This document shows, one piece after another, positions 26,030 to 35,390 of a stretch of 64,000 bases of DNA. Below the pieces are notes generated by a model. It did no database searches. It was given only the letters and a program-made list of their open reading frames with translations, and was not told the DNA's origin. Position 1 is the first letter of the stretch; the number at the start of each line of letters is the position of its first letter. Made by a program: the position numbers and the translations under genes. Origin of the DNA: Thermoanaerobacterium xylanolyticum LX-11. Lineage in GTDB: Bacteria; Bacillota; Thermoanaerobacteria; Thermoanaerobacterales; Thermoanaerobacteraceae. The DNA lies in NCBI RefSeq assembly GCF_000189775.2, contig NC_015555.1, positions 1,685,001-1,749,000 of the forward strand, in the 5' to 3' direction.

Positions 26030-26904
26030 CACATCTCAACCTCTCTTTTCTTTGTTAAATACACCTGTACAAGTGTAATAACCATGATTACGACAAAAAA
26101 TACAACAGCTTTTGATTGAGCTATGGCATATTGATTGTGCTTATATGCCGTTTGCACAATATTCATCGTCAATAATTCTGTCGTACCATAAGGTCCGCCG
26201 TTTGTAAGCGATAAATTTGTGTCATATTGCTTAAATGAATTTGACAAAGTTATAAAAAGGCTTATGGTAAAAGAAGGAACAGTAAGTGGTAGTATGATGT
26301 TAAATAGCCTTCTCACAGGTCCTGCACCATCAATAAGAGATGCTTCGATTATGTCTGGATTAATGCTTTCCAACCCGGCAATGTATATGATCATCACGTA
26401 TCCTGACATTTGCCATGCTGATACAATCACAATGCTCCAAAAGGCCATATTAGGATCATTTATCCAATTAAAGAATATATTTGAGGCGTGTAACACAGTT
26501 CCCAACTGAACAAACAGTTTTGTAAATATAAATTGCCATATAAATCCTAATATCAAGCCACCTATTAAATTAGGCATAAAGAAAATCGATCTTAAAATGT
26601 TTCTAGTCTTCATTTTTCTTGTAACAAGAAGCGCTAAAGAGAAACCAATTATATTTGAAACTATCACCATAATAATCGCATATTTAAAAGTCAATAAAAA
26701 TGCGCTTAAAAAATTCTGATCTCTAAACACCTTTAAATAGTTGCTAAATGCTATAAATTTTGAACCAAAAAACGAAAAACCATCCCAATCTGTAAAAGAA
26801 TAAATTATGCCTAATATAAAAGGAATTATTACTACATTTATAAAGATAAATAGTGATGGTATTAAAAATAGCCAAAACGTCACTGTATTGCTATTTTTTT
26901 TCAT
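26029..26904 (-). CDS. Sugar ABC transporter permease, MalF type
   Basis: A 291-residue protein with six membrane segments. The EAA motif is the somewhat divergent EASLIDGAGPVRRLFNIILP (~200-220). It starts at ATG 26904 with AGGAGTG upstream, after a strong intercistronic hairpin that separates it from the binding-protein gene. It is the second half of the permease heterodimer. Confidence 0.92.
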   Translation of the reverse strand: MKKNSNTVTFWLFLIPSLFIFINVVIIPFILGIIYSFTDWDGFSFFGSKFIAFSNYLKVFRDQNFLSAFLLTFKYAIIMVIVSNIIGFSLALLVTRKMKTRNILRSIFFMPNLIGGLILGFIWQFIFTKLFVQLGTVLHASNIFFNWINDPNMAFWSIVIVSAWQMSGYVMIIYIAGLESINPDIIEASLIDGAGPVRRLFNIILPLTVPSFTISLFITLSNSFKQYDTNLSLTNGGPYGTTELLTMNIVQTAYKHNQYAIAQSKAVVFFVVIMVITLVQVYLTKKREVEM

Positions 26905-26939
26905 ATTTTCACTCCTATCGTATACACATTGATTTAAAT

Positions 26940-26981
26940 TAGGACATACTTCTCGCCCATGTGCAAAAGAAGTATGTCCTA
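26940..26981 (-). other. Intercistronic hairpin between binding-protein and permease genes
   Basis: TAGGACATACTTCT and AGAAGTATGTCCTA pair (14 bp) around a 14-base loop, right after the binding-protein stop. No T-run follows, so it is more likely an mRNA-stabilising or partial-termination element that raises binding-protein yield over permeases. Confidence 0.65.
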
Positions 26982-26989
26982 TAAGCTAA

Positions 26990-28282
26990 TTACTTGCCAG
27001 CATCTTGAACCCAAACATTTGTCAATTCTGATAAGAATTGATCGTCATTTTTTATAAGTCCAGCATAATACTTTTGAATGACATTAGAACCATCAACATC
27101 TATTCCGTTAGGGAAATAATTGTTGTACACCCATGGAATAATTTGGCCTTTGTCAACATACTGAGCAACTTCCGCTGCCAGTGGAGCCTTTGGAGCCTTT
27201 ACTCCTTTATATGCTGGAATAAACTTCAAAGTATCTGCAGAATATTCTTGTCCTTTATCGCTTGTAATCAACCAATCCAAAAATTCAATTGCAGCTTTTT
27301 GTTGTTCTGGTGTTGCATATTTATTTACACGCCATGCAGTAGCAGTACCAACAGCTAATTTTGTATTTCCACCTGTCGGGAATGGAATAATTCCATATTC
27401 AAAATTTGGTTTATCTTGATCCAAAACTGATTGTACCCAATCTCCTTGGTGTATCATAGCATATTTACCGCTTGCAAATCCTGCCACTTGATCATCGTAT
27501 GAATCAAGCGCCTTATTCGTATATGGTTTTATTTTATCCATATCTTTTATCCATTGTACTACACTCGGTATGTCTTTCATAGTTATTTGTCCTTTGTCAA
27601 GTTTCTCTATATCTGTCTTGTAATTTGGATCAACTGCAAAAGCCCAGTTAAAAGGATGTATAAATGAGAAGTACGTCTCTTTTGCAAAAGCAATAGGTTT
27701 TACAACACCATTTAATTTTGACAATTTTTCACACGCATTTACTAATGCATCGATGCTTGTTATTGATGCAGGATCTATGTTTGCTTCTTTAAATAAATTT
27801 TTATTGTAAATCAAACCATATCCTTCAACCGCTGAAGGAAGACCATATAACTTACCATCAACAGTAACATCATCTTTTACTCCATCTGCCAGCATTTCAG
27901 CAGCTTTTGAATCTTTTATTTCAGCCATATATGGTTGAAATTTAGGAGTATCTGGTCCAGCAATAGTAAATATCGTAGGTGCTTTTTCTGGTGACGCAGA
28001 AAACTGCGATTGTAATACAGTAGCAAAATTATCTCCTGAAGTACCTAAAAGTTTTACTTCTACTTTATCTTGTGATTTATTATAATCATCAATTATAGTT
28101 TGAAGATCAGACTGTATTTCGGTTTTGCTTTGCATCACCGTTATGGTTATTTTGCTATTTTGACTAGAAGGTGTTCCATTTTGACTTGTTTTGCTATTAT
28201 TTCCGTTATTGCTTGATGAACATCCTGTCACTAAAGCAATTATTAAGATCGTCGAAATTAATAAACTCAATATTTTTTTCAT
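26990..28282 (-). CDS. Sugar ABC transporter substrate-binding lipoprotein (trehalose-type operon)
   Basis: A 430-residue CUT1 family extracellular binding protein. The signal peptide ends in lipobox ALVTGCSSS (Cys ~21), then a Ser/Asn linker, then the bilobed domain (ITVMQSKTEIQSDLQTIIDDY ... FASGKYAMIHQGDW ... LAVGTATAWRVNKYA). It is anchored to the membrane and delivers a glucose disaccharide to the two permeases downstream. AGGAGGAG lies ~8 bases before the ATG. A ~270-base leader with cre-like operators precedes it. Confidence 0.92.
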   Translation of the reverse strand: MKKILSLLISTILIIALVTGCSSSNNGNNSKTSQNGTPSSQNSKITITVMQSKTEIQSDLQTIIDDYNKSQDKVEVKLLGTSGDNFATVLQSQFSASPEKAPTIFTIAGPDTPKFQPYMAEIKDSKAAEMLADGVKDDVTVDGKLYGLPSAVEGYGLIYNKNLFKEANIDPASITSIDALVNACEKLSKLNGVVKPIAFAKETYFSFIHPFNWAFAVDPNYKTDIEKLDKGQITMKDIPSVVQWIKDMDKIKPYTNKALDSYDDQVAGFASGKYAMIHQGDWVQSVLDQDKPNFEYGIIPFPTGGNTKLAVGTATAWRVNKYATPEQQKAAIEFLDWLITSDKGQEYSADTLKFIPAYKGVKAPKAPLAAEVAQYVDKGQIIPWVYNNYFPNGIDVDGSNVIQKYYAGLIKNDDQFLSELTNVWVQDAGK

Positions 28283-28559
28283 ACAAACGCTCCTCCTATT
28301 TTTTTATTTTATGATGATTAAAAAATTGCAATTGAAGTTTTTTGTCTAGCACCCCCTTTTAGTTTTTCCTAGATAAGTACCTTTCACTTACCATACATAA
28401 ACCAAAAATTCAACTTAAATTCAGCAAGTATTGATGCAACAAATATTTTATTAAAAAATACATTTTTAGTGTTTTTCTTGATTACTTACCAAATTTAAGC
28501 TTAATAAAGTATAACTGTAACCGCTTACAGTTTCTCGACAAATAAAAGCTACAGTTTTT
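28283..28559 (-). other. Long leader of the binding-protein operon
   Basis: About 270 untranslated bases lie between the inferred transcript start (~28553) and the ATG at 28282. They contain the downstream operator (28515-28530), two GGTAAGT repeats on the minus strand, and an A/T-rich stretch with an AATTGCAATT palindrome. I see no known riboswitch, T-box or small ORF with a ribosome site. Confidence 0.4.
28515..28530. promoter_or_regulatory. cre/LacI-type operator, downstream copy
   Basis: CTGTAACCGCTTACAG, nearly perfect dyad and an exact fit to the CcpA cre consensus TGWAANCGNTNWCA. It lies at about +24 to +39 from the inferred start. Its centre is 84 bp from the upstream copy. Confidence 0.8.
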
Positions 28560-28588
28560 ATATCATCCAATCTAAAATAGACTGTCAA
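28560..28588 (-). promoter_or_regulatory. Promoter of the binding protein-permease-phosphorylase-pgmB operon
   Basis: TTGACA (28588-28583), 17-base spacer, TGATAT (28565-28560), lying between two identical operators. Confidence 0.75.
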
Positions 28589-28598
28589 TAAGCACAAT

Positions 28599-28614
28599 CT
28601 GTAACCGCTTACAG
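28599..28614. promoter_or_regulatory. cre/LacI-type operator, upstream copy
   Basis: CTGTAACCGCTTACAG again, here within a 20-bp dyad (28597-28616, flanked by AT ... AT). It is just upstream of the -35 box. Confidence 0.8.
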
Positions 28615-28687
28615 ATATATTGTAACATCTTTTTTAAAAATAATCAATAGCTTTTAAATTATTTTTTTAATTTTTTTGTGCATTTCT

Positions 28688-29689
28688 TTAAATGCAGGAC
28701 TGACGAATAATCAATCTGTGCTTTAAAATAACTCTCTTTTCAGATATCTTTTTATTGTCTATTATCTTTATCAACATGCGAGCTGCAACAGCACCAATAT
28801 CGTACATGGGCTGCGCAACAGTAGTTAAAGCTGGCCTTGTCACCTCTGCCAAATCGAGATTATCAAATCCTATTATAGAAACATCTTCCGGGCATTTTAA
28901 ACCAGCGTCAAAAACAGCATTGATAGCACCCATAGCCATTACATCACTGAAGACAAAGATAGCATCTGGTTTAACACCACCTTTTAGCATTTCTTTTGCA
29001 GCTATATAGCCACCTTTTGCTTTAAAATTACTTTCTTTTATCAACTCATCATATACTTTAAGACCAGCTTCTTTCATAGCATCGAGAAATCCGTAAAGCC
29101 TATCAACACTATCAACAGTTTCTTTCATACCGTTCAAATCGCCATGGATGACACCTATTTTTTTGTGACCTTGCGATATCAAATATTTTGTAGCGTCATA
29201 AGCAGCTTTTTTATTGTCTATTACTACATACGGCACATCATAATTCGTCGCTCTTCCAGCTAATACTAACGGTATTTTTCTATCTTTGAAAATATCATAT
29301 ATTTCATCCGAAAAATAATCGCTATGGAATATTATTCCATCCACCCATCTGCTTTTCAACATATCAATGTACTGTATTTCTTTATCTCGGGAGTTATCGG
29401 CATTGCAAAGAATTATATTGTACTTATATATATTGCATACATCTTCTATTCCGCGAACAACTTCACTATAATACGGATTAGATATGTCAGGAACTATTAA
29501 CCCTATAGTGTTTGTCTTCTTCATGGCCAAACTGCGAGCTAATATGCTTGGCTCATAGCCAAGCTCTTTTGCCGCTTTTAATACACTTTCCCTTGCCCTT
29601 TCGCTGACGTATGGACTATTATTAAAAACTCTTGAAACAGTCGCTGTTGAAACGTTCGCCAGTTTTGCTACATCATCTATATTTGCCAT
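28688..29689 (-). CDS. LacI/GalR-family regulator, CcpA-like paralogue
   Basis: About 333 residues from the ATG at 29689; the ribosome site is weak (AAGGGA 13 bases upstream), and a GTG at 29698 is an alternative. HTH: NIDDVAKLANVSTATVSRVFN. The ligand domain shares unusual segments with CcpA as I recall it (RGIEDVCNIYKYNIILCN, VAQPMYDIGAVAARML), so it is closer to CcpA than to most sugar repressors. Its own promoter carries AGTAACCGCTTACA, and two exact CTGTAACCGCTTACAG sites flank the promoter of the next operon. It most likely represses the disaccharide operon in response to sugar or to HPr-Ser-P. Confidence 0.88.
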   Translation of the reverse strand: MANIDDVAKLANVSTATVSRVFNNSPYVSERARESVLKAAKELGYEPSILARSLAMKKTNTIGLIVPDISNPYYSEVVRGIEDVCNIYKYNIILCNADNSRDKEIQYIDMLKSRWVDGIIFHSDYFSDEIYDIFKDRKIPLVLAGRATNYDVPYVVIDNKKAAYDATKYLISQGHKKIGVIHGDLNGMKETVDSVDRLYGFLDAMKEAGLKVYDELIKESNFKAKGGYIAAKEMLKGGVKPDAIFVFSDVMAMGAINAVFDAGLKCPEDVSIIGFDNLDLAEVTRPALTTVAQPMYDIGAVAARMLIKIIDNKKISEKRVILKHRLIIRQSCI

Positions 29690-29743
29690 ACAGACCACAC
29701 ATTCCCTTCGCAATTAACTTAGAGTCATAATGCATATAAAACA

Positions 29744-29785
29744 GTAACCGCTTACAATTATATCACATTAATTTTAAAACAGCAA
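29744..29785 (-). promoter_or_regulatory. Promoter and operator of the CcpA-like regulator gene
   Basis: TTGCTG (29785-29780), 17-base spacer, TATAAT (29762-29757), immediately followed by GTAACCGCTTAC (29744-29755) covering the expected start point. The operator core is the same as in the neighbouring operon, pointing to autorepression. Confidence 0.7.
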
Positions 29786-29791
29786 TACAAA

Positions 29792-30601
29792 TCATTTAAG
29801 ACCTGTTGTAGAAATCCCTTTGACAAATTGTTTTTGGAATACAAGAAATATAAGTATCATCGGCAACGTCAAAAGTATAGCGCCTGCCATAACTTGATTC
29901 CAAAATTGATAATACTGTCCGTAGAATGAATTTAATCCAACCGGCAGTGTGTACATATTATCACTGGACGTCAAAAGACTTGGCCACAAAAAACTATTCC
30001 AATTGCCTGTAAACATGAATATAAACTGTGTTGTAAGAGCAGGCTTCGACAATGGTAAAACTATTTGCAGAAAAATCCTAAATCTAGACAATCCATCTAT
30101 CGTTGCAGCTTCTTCCATCTCTTTCGGAATAGATAAAAAGAACTGTCTCATTAAAAATATGCCAAAACTGCTGGTTAAAAACGGTATAGTAAGCCCCCAA
30201 TAAGTATTCACCCATCCTAATTTGCTTAATAAAATATACGTCGGCACCATTACAACCTGTCCAGGCACCATCATAAGCGCCAACACAATAATGAATAGGA
30301 AATTACGTCCTGCAAAATTAATTCTGGCAAGAGCGTATCCAGCCATTGAATTAAACAATAAATTTCCAAATGTAACTGCGATAGCAACAATCAAACTATT
30401 AAAGAACCACCTCAGAAATGGAAACTGACTTACAATCATGTTATAATTGCCAAACGTTAAATTCTTTAAATTGACTCTTAAACTATCTATTTCACTTGTA
30501 GGTTTAAGCGAAGTTATTATAGACCAAATAAATGGTCCTAGCGTTATTGCAGCATAGACTATGGCTACCGAATAAAGAAAAAATCTGAATATTTTAGACA
30601 T
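29792..30601 (-). CDS. Sugar ABC transporter permease, MalG type (kojibiose-type operon)
   Basis: A 269-residue protein with six membrane helices. EAA loop: MEEAATIDGLSRFRIFLQIV (~160-180). C-terminus VKGISTTGLK is typical of CUT1 permeases. GGAGG lies before ATG 30601, 13 bases after the MalF-type gene. It is the last gene of the operon; no clear terminator is seen before the promoter of the CcpA-like regulator gene. Confidence 0.92.
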   Translation of the reverse strand: MSKIFRFFLYSVAIVYAAITLGPFIWSIITSLKPTSEIDSLRVNLKNLTFGNYNMIVSQFPFLRWFFNSLIVAIAVTFGNLLFNSMAGYALARINFAGRNFLFIIVLALMMVPGQVVMVPTYILLSKLGWVNTYWGLTIPFLTSSFGIFLMRQFFLSIPKEMEEAATIDGLSRFRIFLQIVLPLSKPALTTQFIFMFTGNWNSFLWPSLLTSSDNMYTLPVGLNSFYGQYYQFWNQVMAGAILLTLPMILIFLVFQKQFVKGISTTGLK

Positions 30602-30614
30602 GATATATTACCTC

Positions 30615-31514
30615 CTAATACATTTCATCTCTAAATAATAATCTTTGCAATAATGTCAAAAGCAAAATAATTAGAAATAATACAAAAGCCATAGCTGATG
30701 CATATCCCATGTTAAAATCTTTAAATCCTGTTTTATATATGTCAAGAACCACCGTCATCGTCGCGTCAAGTGGCCCTCCGCTTCCTCCTGACACAACGTA
30801 CGCCTGATCAAAGATTTGAAAAGTACCTATCAATGAGACTACAAGGTTAAAGAACACAACGTGTCTCAACAATGGAAAAGTAATTTTTATAAATCTTTGA
30901 AATTTATTTGCACCATCCACTTCTGCTGCCTCATACAATTCCATGGGGATGTCCTGAAGTCCTGCCAAGAATATTACCATATAATTTCCAACCGACGACC
31001 AAATAGCCATCATCATGATTGACGGCAAAGCAAAGTTGACATTGTTAAACCATGCTTGACCATGTATACCGACTTTTGACAAAATTGTGTTGACTAAACC
31101 ATCTGCTTTAAATAAATACAAAAAAATGACTGACACAGCAACTGTCGATGTTACAGTAGGTATATAATACGCAACTCTAAAAAAGGTCTTTCCTTTAATG
31201 TCTGAATCAACGACTAATGCAAGGATTAATGCTATAAATAATTGCGTAGGTACCACAAACAATGAATATATCGTTGTGTTAAGCAATGCTCTTTTAAATG
31301 TTTGATCATTTAACAATCCTATATAATTTTTAAACCCTACCCAGTGGCTTGATGAAGGATTTAAGTATGAAAAATCTTTAAAGCTTATTATAAATGCATA
31401 AATTAATGGTCCAATAATAAATACAGAAATAGAAATGACAAAAGGCATCATAAAAGCGTATCCCGAAATAGTTTCATTTATATATTTTTTCTTTGAAATT
31501 GAATGAGCTTTCAT
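30615..31514 (-). CDS. Sugar ABC transporter permease, MalF type (kojibiose-type operon)
   Basis: A 299-residue protein with six membrane segments. EAA loop: MELYEAAEVDGANKFQRFIK (~205-225). GGAAGAG precedes the ATG at 31514. Partner of the MalG-type permease, fed by the binding protein encoded just upstream. Confidence 0.92.
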   Translation of the reverse strand: MKAHSISKKKYINETISGYAFMMPFVISISVFIIGPLIYAFIISFKDFSYLNPSSSHWVGFKNYIGLLNDQTFKRALLNTTIYSLFVVPTQLFIALILALVVDSDIKGKTFFRVAYYIPTVTSTVAVSVIFLYLFKADGLVNTILSKVGIHGQAWFNNVNFALPSIMMMAIWSSVGNYMVIFLAGLQDIPMELYEAAEVDGANKFQRFIKITFPLLRHVVFFNLVVSLIGTFQIFDQAYVVSGGSGGPLDATMTVVLDIYKTGFKDFNMGYASAMAFVLFLIILLLTLLQRLLFRDEMY

Positions 31515-31568
31515 AATGAGACTCTTCCTTTCAATCCATTAATAGCAACACCAAACAGCAAAATCTTT

Positions 31569-31593
31569 ATGCAGCACCTTAAAGGTGCTGCAT
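31569..31593 (-). other. Intercistronic hairpin after the second binding-protein gene
   Basis: ATGCAGCACC and GGTGCTGCAT pair around TTAAA, 5 bases after the binding-protein stop, with no T-run. It matches the position of the hairpin in the sister operon. Confidence 0.65.
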
Positions 31594-31597
31594 AGCA

Positions 31598-32866
31598 TCA
31601 TTGTCCAAGTTGCTTCTGTGCATTATCAAGTGCTTCTTGAGCATTATTTGCCTGCTTCATTATAAGCGAATCTGAAGCTTTATTTGCTGCATCAGATACT
31701 TTTGTTCCAAGAAGGCCAAACTGCCATGGGTAAGAATAAGCTGCACCATCGATAAATGCCACTCTATCTGGATATTTTGCCCTAAATCCTTCTTCCATAG
31801 ACTTCCTTGATGGAAGGGCAAGACCTGAATCAACAACAAATTGTTGTCCTTCTTTTCCCGTTAAAAACTCTAATAATTTAAATGCTTCATCTTTATTCTT
31901 GCTGTTTTTATTCATTACATAAGCAACAGTAAAAGCTAATGTTGCTTTTTGTTTGCCTTCCGGAAGTTCTGCTATTCCATAATTGAGGTTTGGATCTTTG
32001 TCTTTTAAGAATGGTATCATCCATCCTCCTTCTATCGCCATTGCAGCTTTCTTAGCAGCAAATACATCGCCATTCCATCCTCCACCTAAATTTTGTGGCG
32101 TATCCGCTACTTTATCCTTAGTGATAAGCCCTGTATAGAAGTCAAGTGCCTGAGCATTTTCTGGAAGATTTAAAGACACCTTTCCATCTTTATATACTGA
32201 ACCACCATTTTGAAGCATAAAAGCTTCGAACCTTGCAAGGTCTGACGATAAAACCAAGCCTTTCACGCCATTCTTAGTCAATTTCTGTGCATCTGCTTTT
32301 AATTCATCCCATGTCTTTGGAGGCTCACTTATACCTGCAGCATTAAACATATCTTTATTATAGAATAGCGCTAATGTGTTATAATCCTTTGGAAGACCGT
32401 ATGTTTTTCCTTCCCACTGAAATGCCGAAAGCAACGATGGTTCGAAATCATTTACATCCACATTGTATTTCTTAATATAATCATCTAATGGTTCTAAAAC
32501 ACCTGATGACATAAGCTGTGGTGCAGGCATGCTATCAAGATAGAAAATGTCCGGTGCTACATTTGCAGCAATTTCTGTTTGTAATTTTTGCATGTAATCG
32601 CCTACTATTGTTTCAATTTGTACATTAATATTAGGATATTTTTGCTTGAAAGCAGCCAACTGATCATTTACAATTTTCGTTTCAGCAGGTGAAGAAGACC
32701 ACATGCCAAGTTTTAAAGTTACAGATTTAGTAGTATCTTGTTTTTGCACAGAACTAGTTTTATTATTGTTATTGGAAGAATTGCTTTGCTTCGTTGAACA
32801 TCCGGAAAGCAATGTGGCTATCAAAAGTATTGTTACGACAAAAATGCTTAAAAATTTTTTACCCAT
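31598..32866 (-). CDS. Sugar ABC transporter substrate-binding lipoprotein (kojibiose-type operon)
   Basis: A 422-residue protein. Lipobox TLLSGCSTK (Cys ~23), Ser/Asn/Lys linker, then a CUT1 bilobed domain (LKLGMWSSSPAETKIVNDQL ... AAMAIEGGWMIPFLKD ... FLTGKEGQQFVVDSG). GAGGAG before ATG 32866. It lies between the phosphorylase and permease genes of its operon. Only distant similarity to the sister binding protein is visible, so the two operons are parallel, not a recent duplication. Confidence 0.92.
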   Translation of the reverse strand: MGKKFLSIFVVTILLIATLLSGCSTKQSNSSNNNNKTSSVQKQDTTKSVTLKLGMWSSSPAETKIVNDQLAAFKQKYPNINVQIETIVGDYMQKLQTEIAANVAPDIFYLDSMPAPQLMSSGVLEPLDDYIKKYNVDVNDFEPSLLSAFQWEGKTYGLPKDYNTLALFYNKDMFNAAGISEPPKTWDELKADAQKLTKNGVKGLVLSSDLARFEAFMLQNGGSVYKDGKVSLNLPENAQALDFYTGLITKDKVADTPQNLGGGWNGDVFAAKKAAMAIEGGWMIPFLKDKDPNLNYGIAELPEGKQKATLAFTVAYVMNKNSKNKDEAFKLLEFLTGKEGQQFVVDSGLALPSRKSMEEGFRAKYPDRVAFIDGAAYSYPWQFGLLGTKVSDAANKASDSLIMKQANNAQEALDNAQKQLGQ

Positions 32867-32966
32867 TTCATTTTCTCCTCTCTTAATAAATTATGATTTT
32901 AAGCAAACTAAATTTTCACCAATTTAAAGTAATCCTGAATCCCCCCTTATTCTATTATTTATCTTT

Positions 32967-32999
32967 ATAGGCAAAACAGCAATTTCTGTTTATGCCTAT
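32967..32999 (-). other. Intercistronic hairpin between phosphorylase and binding-protein genes
   Basis: ATAGGCA-AAACAG and CTGTTT-TGCCTAT pair around a short loop about 8 bases past the phosphorylase stop. It is not followed by a clear T-run and probably sets relative expression within the operon. Confidence 0.55.
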
Positions 33000-33006
33000 G
33001 ATAAAT

Positions 33007-35331
33007 CTAATTAACTTCAACATCTTTCCCTCTTATTTTTACTTTTATCTTTCTTCCGTTGCCTTCAAGAATTTTTACGTCAACACTATCTTTAGCAATA
33101 TTGATTTGGAGTAGATTGCCTTTCCAATAGATTTGATACGATAGCTTCTGCCATTTTTCTGGTAACCATGGATTTATATTCAAAACGCCTTCTTTGTCAA
33201 TGTACAAACCGCCAAATCCAAATACAGCAACCTGCCATGTACCTCCAGCAGAAGCAGCATGGAGACCCTCTTTCGTGTTGCCTTGATTATCTACAAGGTC
33301 AACATTGGCACTTCTTAAAAATGAATAATATGCATTTTTATAATCGCCAACTTTTAACCCCATAATAGAATACATGCTGGGGCCTAACGAAGATTTATGC
33401 ATCGTCCTCTTTTGATAGTATTCGTAGTTAATCTTTTTCGTCTCATCGTCAAATTCTTCACCTAATAACAGCATAAGCATTACTACATCAGCTTGTTTTA
33501 CAAGTTGCGTATCATTTAATTTTGTAACATCTACACCATCAGGCCATAACGGCATATTATTTTCATCAAACTTATCTATTACGTAATCTTTTCTTTTGAA
33601 ATAACCTTCAAATTGCTCTAAGATCTTTCTTTCTTTATCAAACGGTATATAAATCTTAGTAATAATATTTTTCCAACTTTTTAGTTCATCTTCTGTCAGA
33701 CAAATCTTAGACGACAACACTTCGTATGTTGATGGATAGTCTTTTTTCAAAATCTCAATGAATTCAATTGCTTTTTGAATGTTCCACCGCGCCAGAAAAT
33801 TAGTATATGAATTATTATTTACGTGTTCGTGAAATTCATCAGGGCCAATCACATCATTTATTTCATACCTATCTAACGAATCGTTGTATTCGCATCTTGA
33901 TGCCCAAAATCTGGCAGTTTCTAATATCATTTCGATGCCGCATTTAAGCATAAAATCTATGTCATCTGTAGCTCTGTAGTACTCAAAAACAGCGAAAGCA
34001 ATATCAGCAGTTATATGGTACTCTATATCTCCAGTCCATATCCTCACGGGATTACCTTTATAATCAACACCCCATTTTGGTGTCTCCTCATTCCCTGTGT
34101 CAGCAGATTCCCATGGGTATTGAGCGCCTTTATATCCATTTCGTATGGCATTTTGTCTTGCCGCATCTAAAAGATTGTATCTATACATAAGAAGTGTTTT
34201 AGCAGCATTTGGATACACATATATAAAAAATGGAAGCATAAATATTTCTGTATCCCAAAAAACATGTCCTTTGTATCCTTCGCCATGGAGAGCTTTTGCT
34301 GCAATGCTTACCCTAGAATCACTTTCGCTAACGGAGCTCATCAAATGAAATACATTAAACCTCAAAGCTTTATCTGCCTCATCATCACCATCTATCTTAA
34401 TATCCGCAACCTTCCAAAGTTTTTCATATATTTCAATGTGCTTTAAAAGTTCTTTATCTATACCCTCTGAGGCAAAATTGTAAACATCTTTCTCAACTTC
34501 ACTTTTAATCTTTTCTTTAGATATATCCCTCGATGTGTAAGTTGAAACAAATTTGTCTACTTCAACAGTTTTCTTTTCAATTGCTTCAAATTCATAGTAT
34601 TCTGAACATATTTCACCTAACGGAGCAAATCTTTTATGCTTCACTATATTATCTCCATCATCGCTGCGATAAATTTTTACATAGAAGCCTGTTCCAATTC
34701 TTGCATCATCATCTCTTGTGGCTGTTTCAAGATAACAACCACCATTGACAAAGTCAGTATTTTCAACAACACGTAAATGTTTTGTTTTATGTGCTGGATT
34801 TTCTTTTGAATTTAACACAGATCCATCAATTATGCTTTCTACAGCAATGGTACCACTATAATTCACAGGTGTTATAAATAGCTTTATGGCAGCACGATGA
34901 ACGTTATGTTTGCTTAAAAATCTGTACCCTTCTATACGGGTAATCATTCCGGAATCATCTTTTATTGTAATGCCTCTAAACAAGATTCCATGCTTCATAT
35001 CTAAAATTCTGATAAAATCTAAAATTTCACATTTATCAAGATTCAAATTTTTGCCATTAATGTATATCTTTATGCCAACCCAATTTTGTAGATTGACCAA
35101 TTCCCTTACTTGAGCTTCTGACTTATCAAAAATTCCAGCAATAAAGTTACCTGGGCACTCATCATCAGCGCCTTCTTCAAAACTTCCTCTTACTCCCATA
35201 TATCCATTTGCAAGAGTAAAATTTGTTTCATACCTTTGATTTAATTTTTTGTCATATCTGTCCTGCAAAATAAGCCATTTATCATCGCTTAACAATTTAT
35301 TTATATCGTCAATAAATGTATATTTAGCCAC
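33007..35331 (-). CDS. kojP: GH65 disaccharide phosphorylase, probably kojibiose phosphorylase
   Basis: A 774-residue enzyme from GTG 35331, which is spaced correctly from AGGAGG; an upstream TTG frame swallows the ribosome site. Typical GH65 layout: N-terminal beta-sandwich, (alpha/alpha)6 barrel, beta C-terminus. The catalytic Glu is in DVIGPDEFHEHVNNNSYTN (~499). The stretch YPWESADTGNEETPKWG ... IWTGDIEYHITADI is the pattern I associate with kojibiose phosphorylase of Thermoanaerobacter brockii, and the length matches. It splits an alpha-1,2-glucobiose with phosphate to glucose and beta-glucose-1-phosphate in the cytoplasm. It is the first structural gene after its lacI-type regulator, with an operator in the gap. 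Confidence 0.82.
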   Translation of the reverse strand: MAKYTFIDDINKLLSDDKWLILQDRYDKKLNQRYETNFTLANGYMGVRGSFEEGADDECPGNFIAGIFDKSEAQVRELVNLQNWVGIKIYINGKNLNLDKCEILDFIRILDMKHGILFRGITIKDDSGMITRIEGYRFLSKHNVHRAAIKLFITPVNYSGTIAVESIIDGSVLNSKENPAHKTKHLRVVENTDFVNGGCYLETATRDDDARIGTGFYVKIYRSDDGDNIVKHKRFAPLGEICSEYYEFEAIEKKTVEVDKFVSTYTSRDISKEKIKSEVEKDVYNFASEGIDKELLKHIEIYEKLWKVADIKIDGDDEADKALRFNVFHLMSSVSESDSRVSIAAKALHGEGYKGHVFWDTEIFMLPFFIYVYPNAAKTLLMYRYNLLDAARQNAIRNGYKGAQYPWESADTGNEETPKWGVDYKGNPVRIWTGDIEYHITADIAFAVFEYYRATDDIDFMLKCGIEMILETARFWASRCEYNDSLDRYEINDVIGPDEFHEHVNNNSYTNFLARWNIQKAIEFIEILKKDYPSTYEVLSSKICLTEDELKSWKNIITKIYIPFDKERKILEQFEGYFKRKDYVIDKFDENNMPLWPDGVDVTKLNDTQLVKQADVVMLMLLLGEEFDDETKKINYEYYQKRTMHKSSLGPSMYSIMGLKVGDYKNAYYSFLRSANVDLVDNQGNTKEGLHAASAGGTWQVAVFGFGGLYIDKEGVLNINPWLPEKWQKLSYQIYWKGNLLQINIAKDSVDVKILEGNGRKIKVKIRGKDVEVN

Positions 35332-35359
35332 ATGTATACCTCCTGCCAAATAAATGCAT

Positions 35360-35373
35360 CCGAAACGTTTTGG
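35360..35373. promoter_or_regulatory. LacI-type operator upstream of the kojibiose phosphorylase gene
   Basis: CCGAAACGTTTTGG, one base off the perfect palindrome found at the regulator's own promoter. It lies 29 bases before the GTG and downstream of a TATAAT at 35395-35390. The surrounding A8/T8 inverted repeat (35381-35405) also covers the regulator stop. Confidence 0.75.
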
Positions 35374-35390
35374 AAATATTGCAAAAAAAA

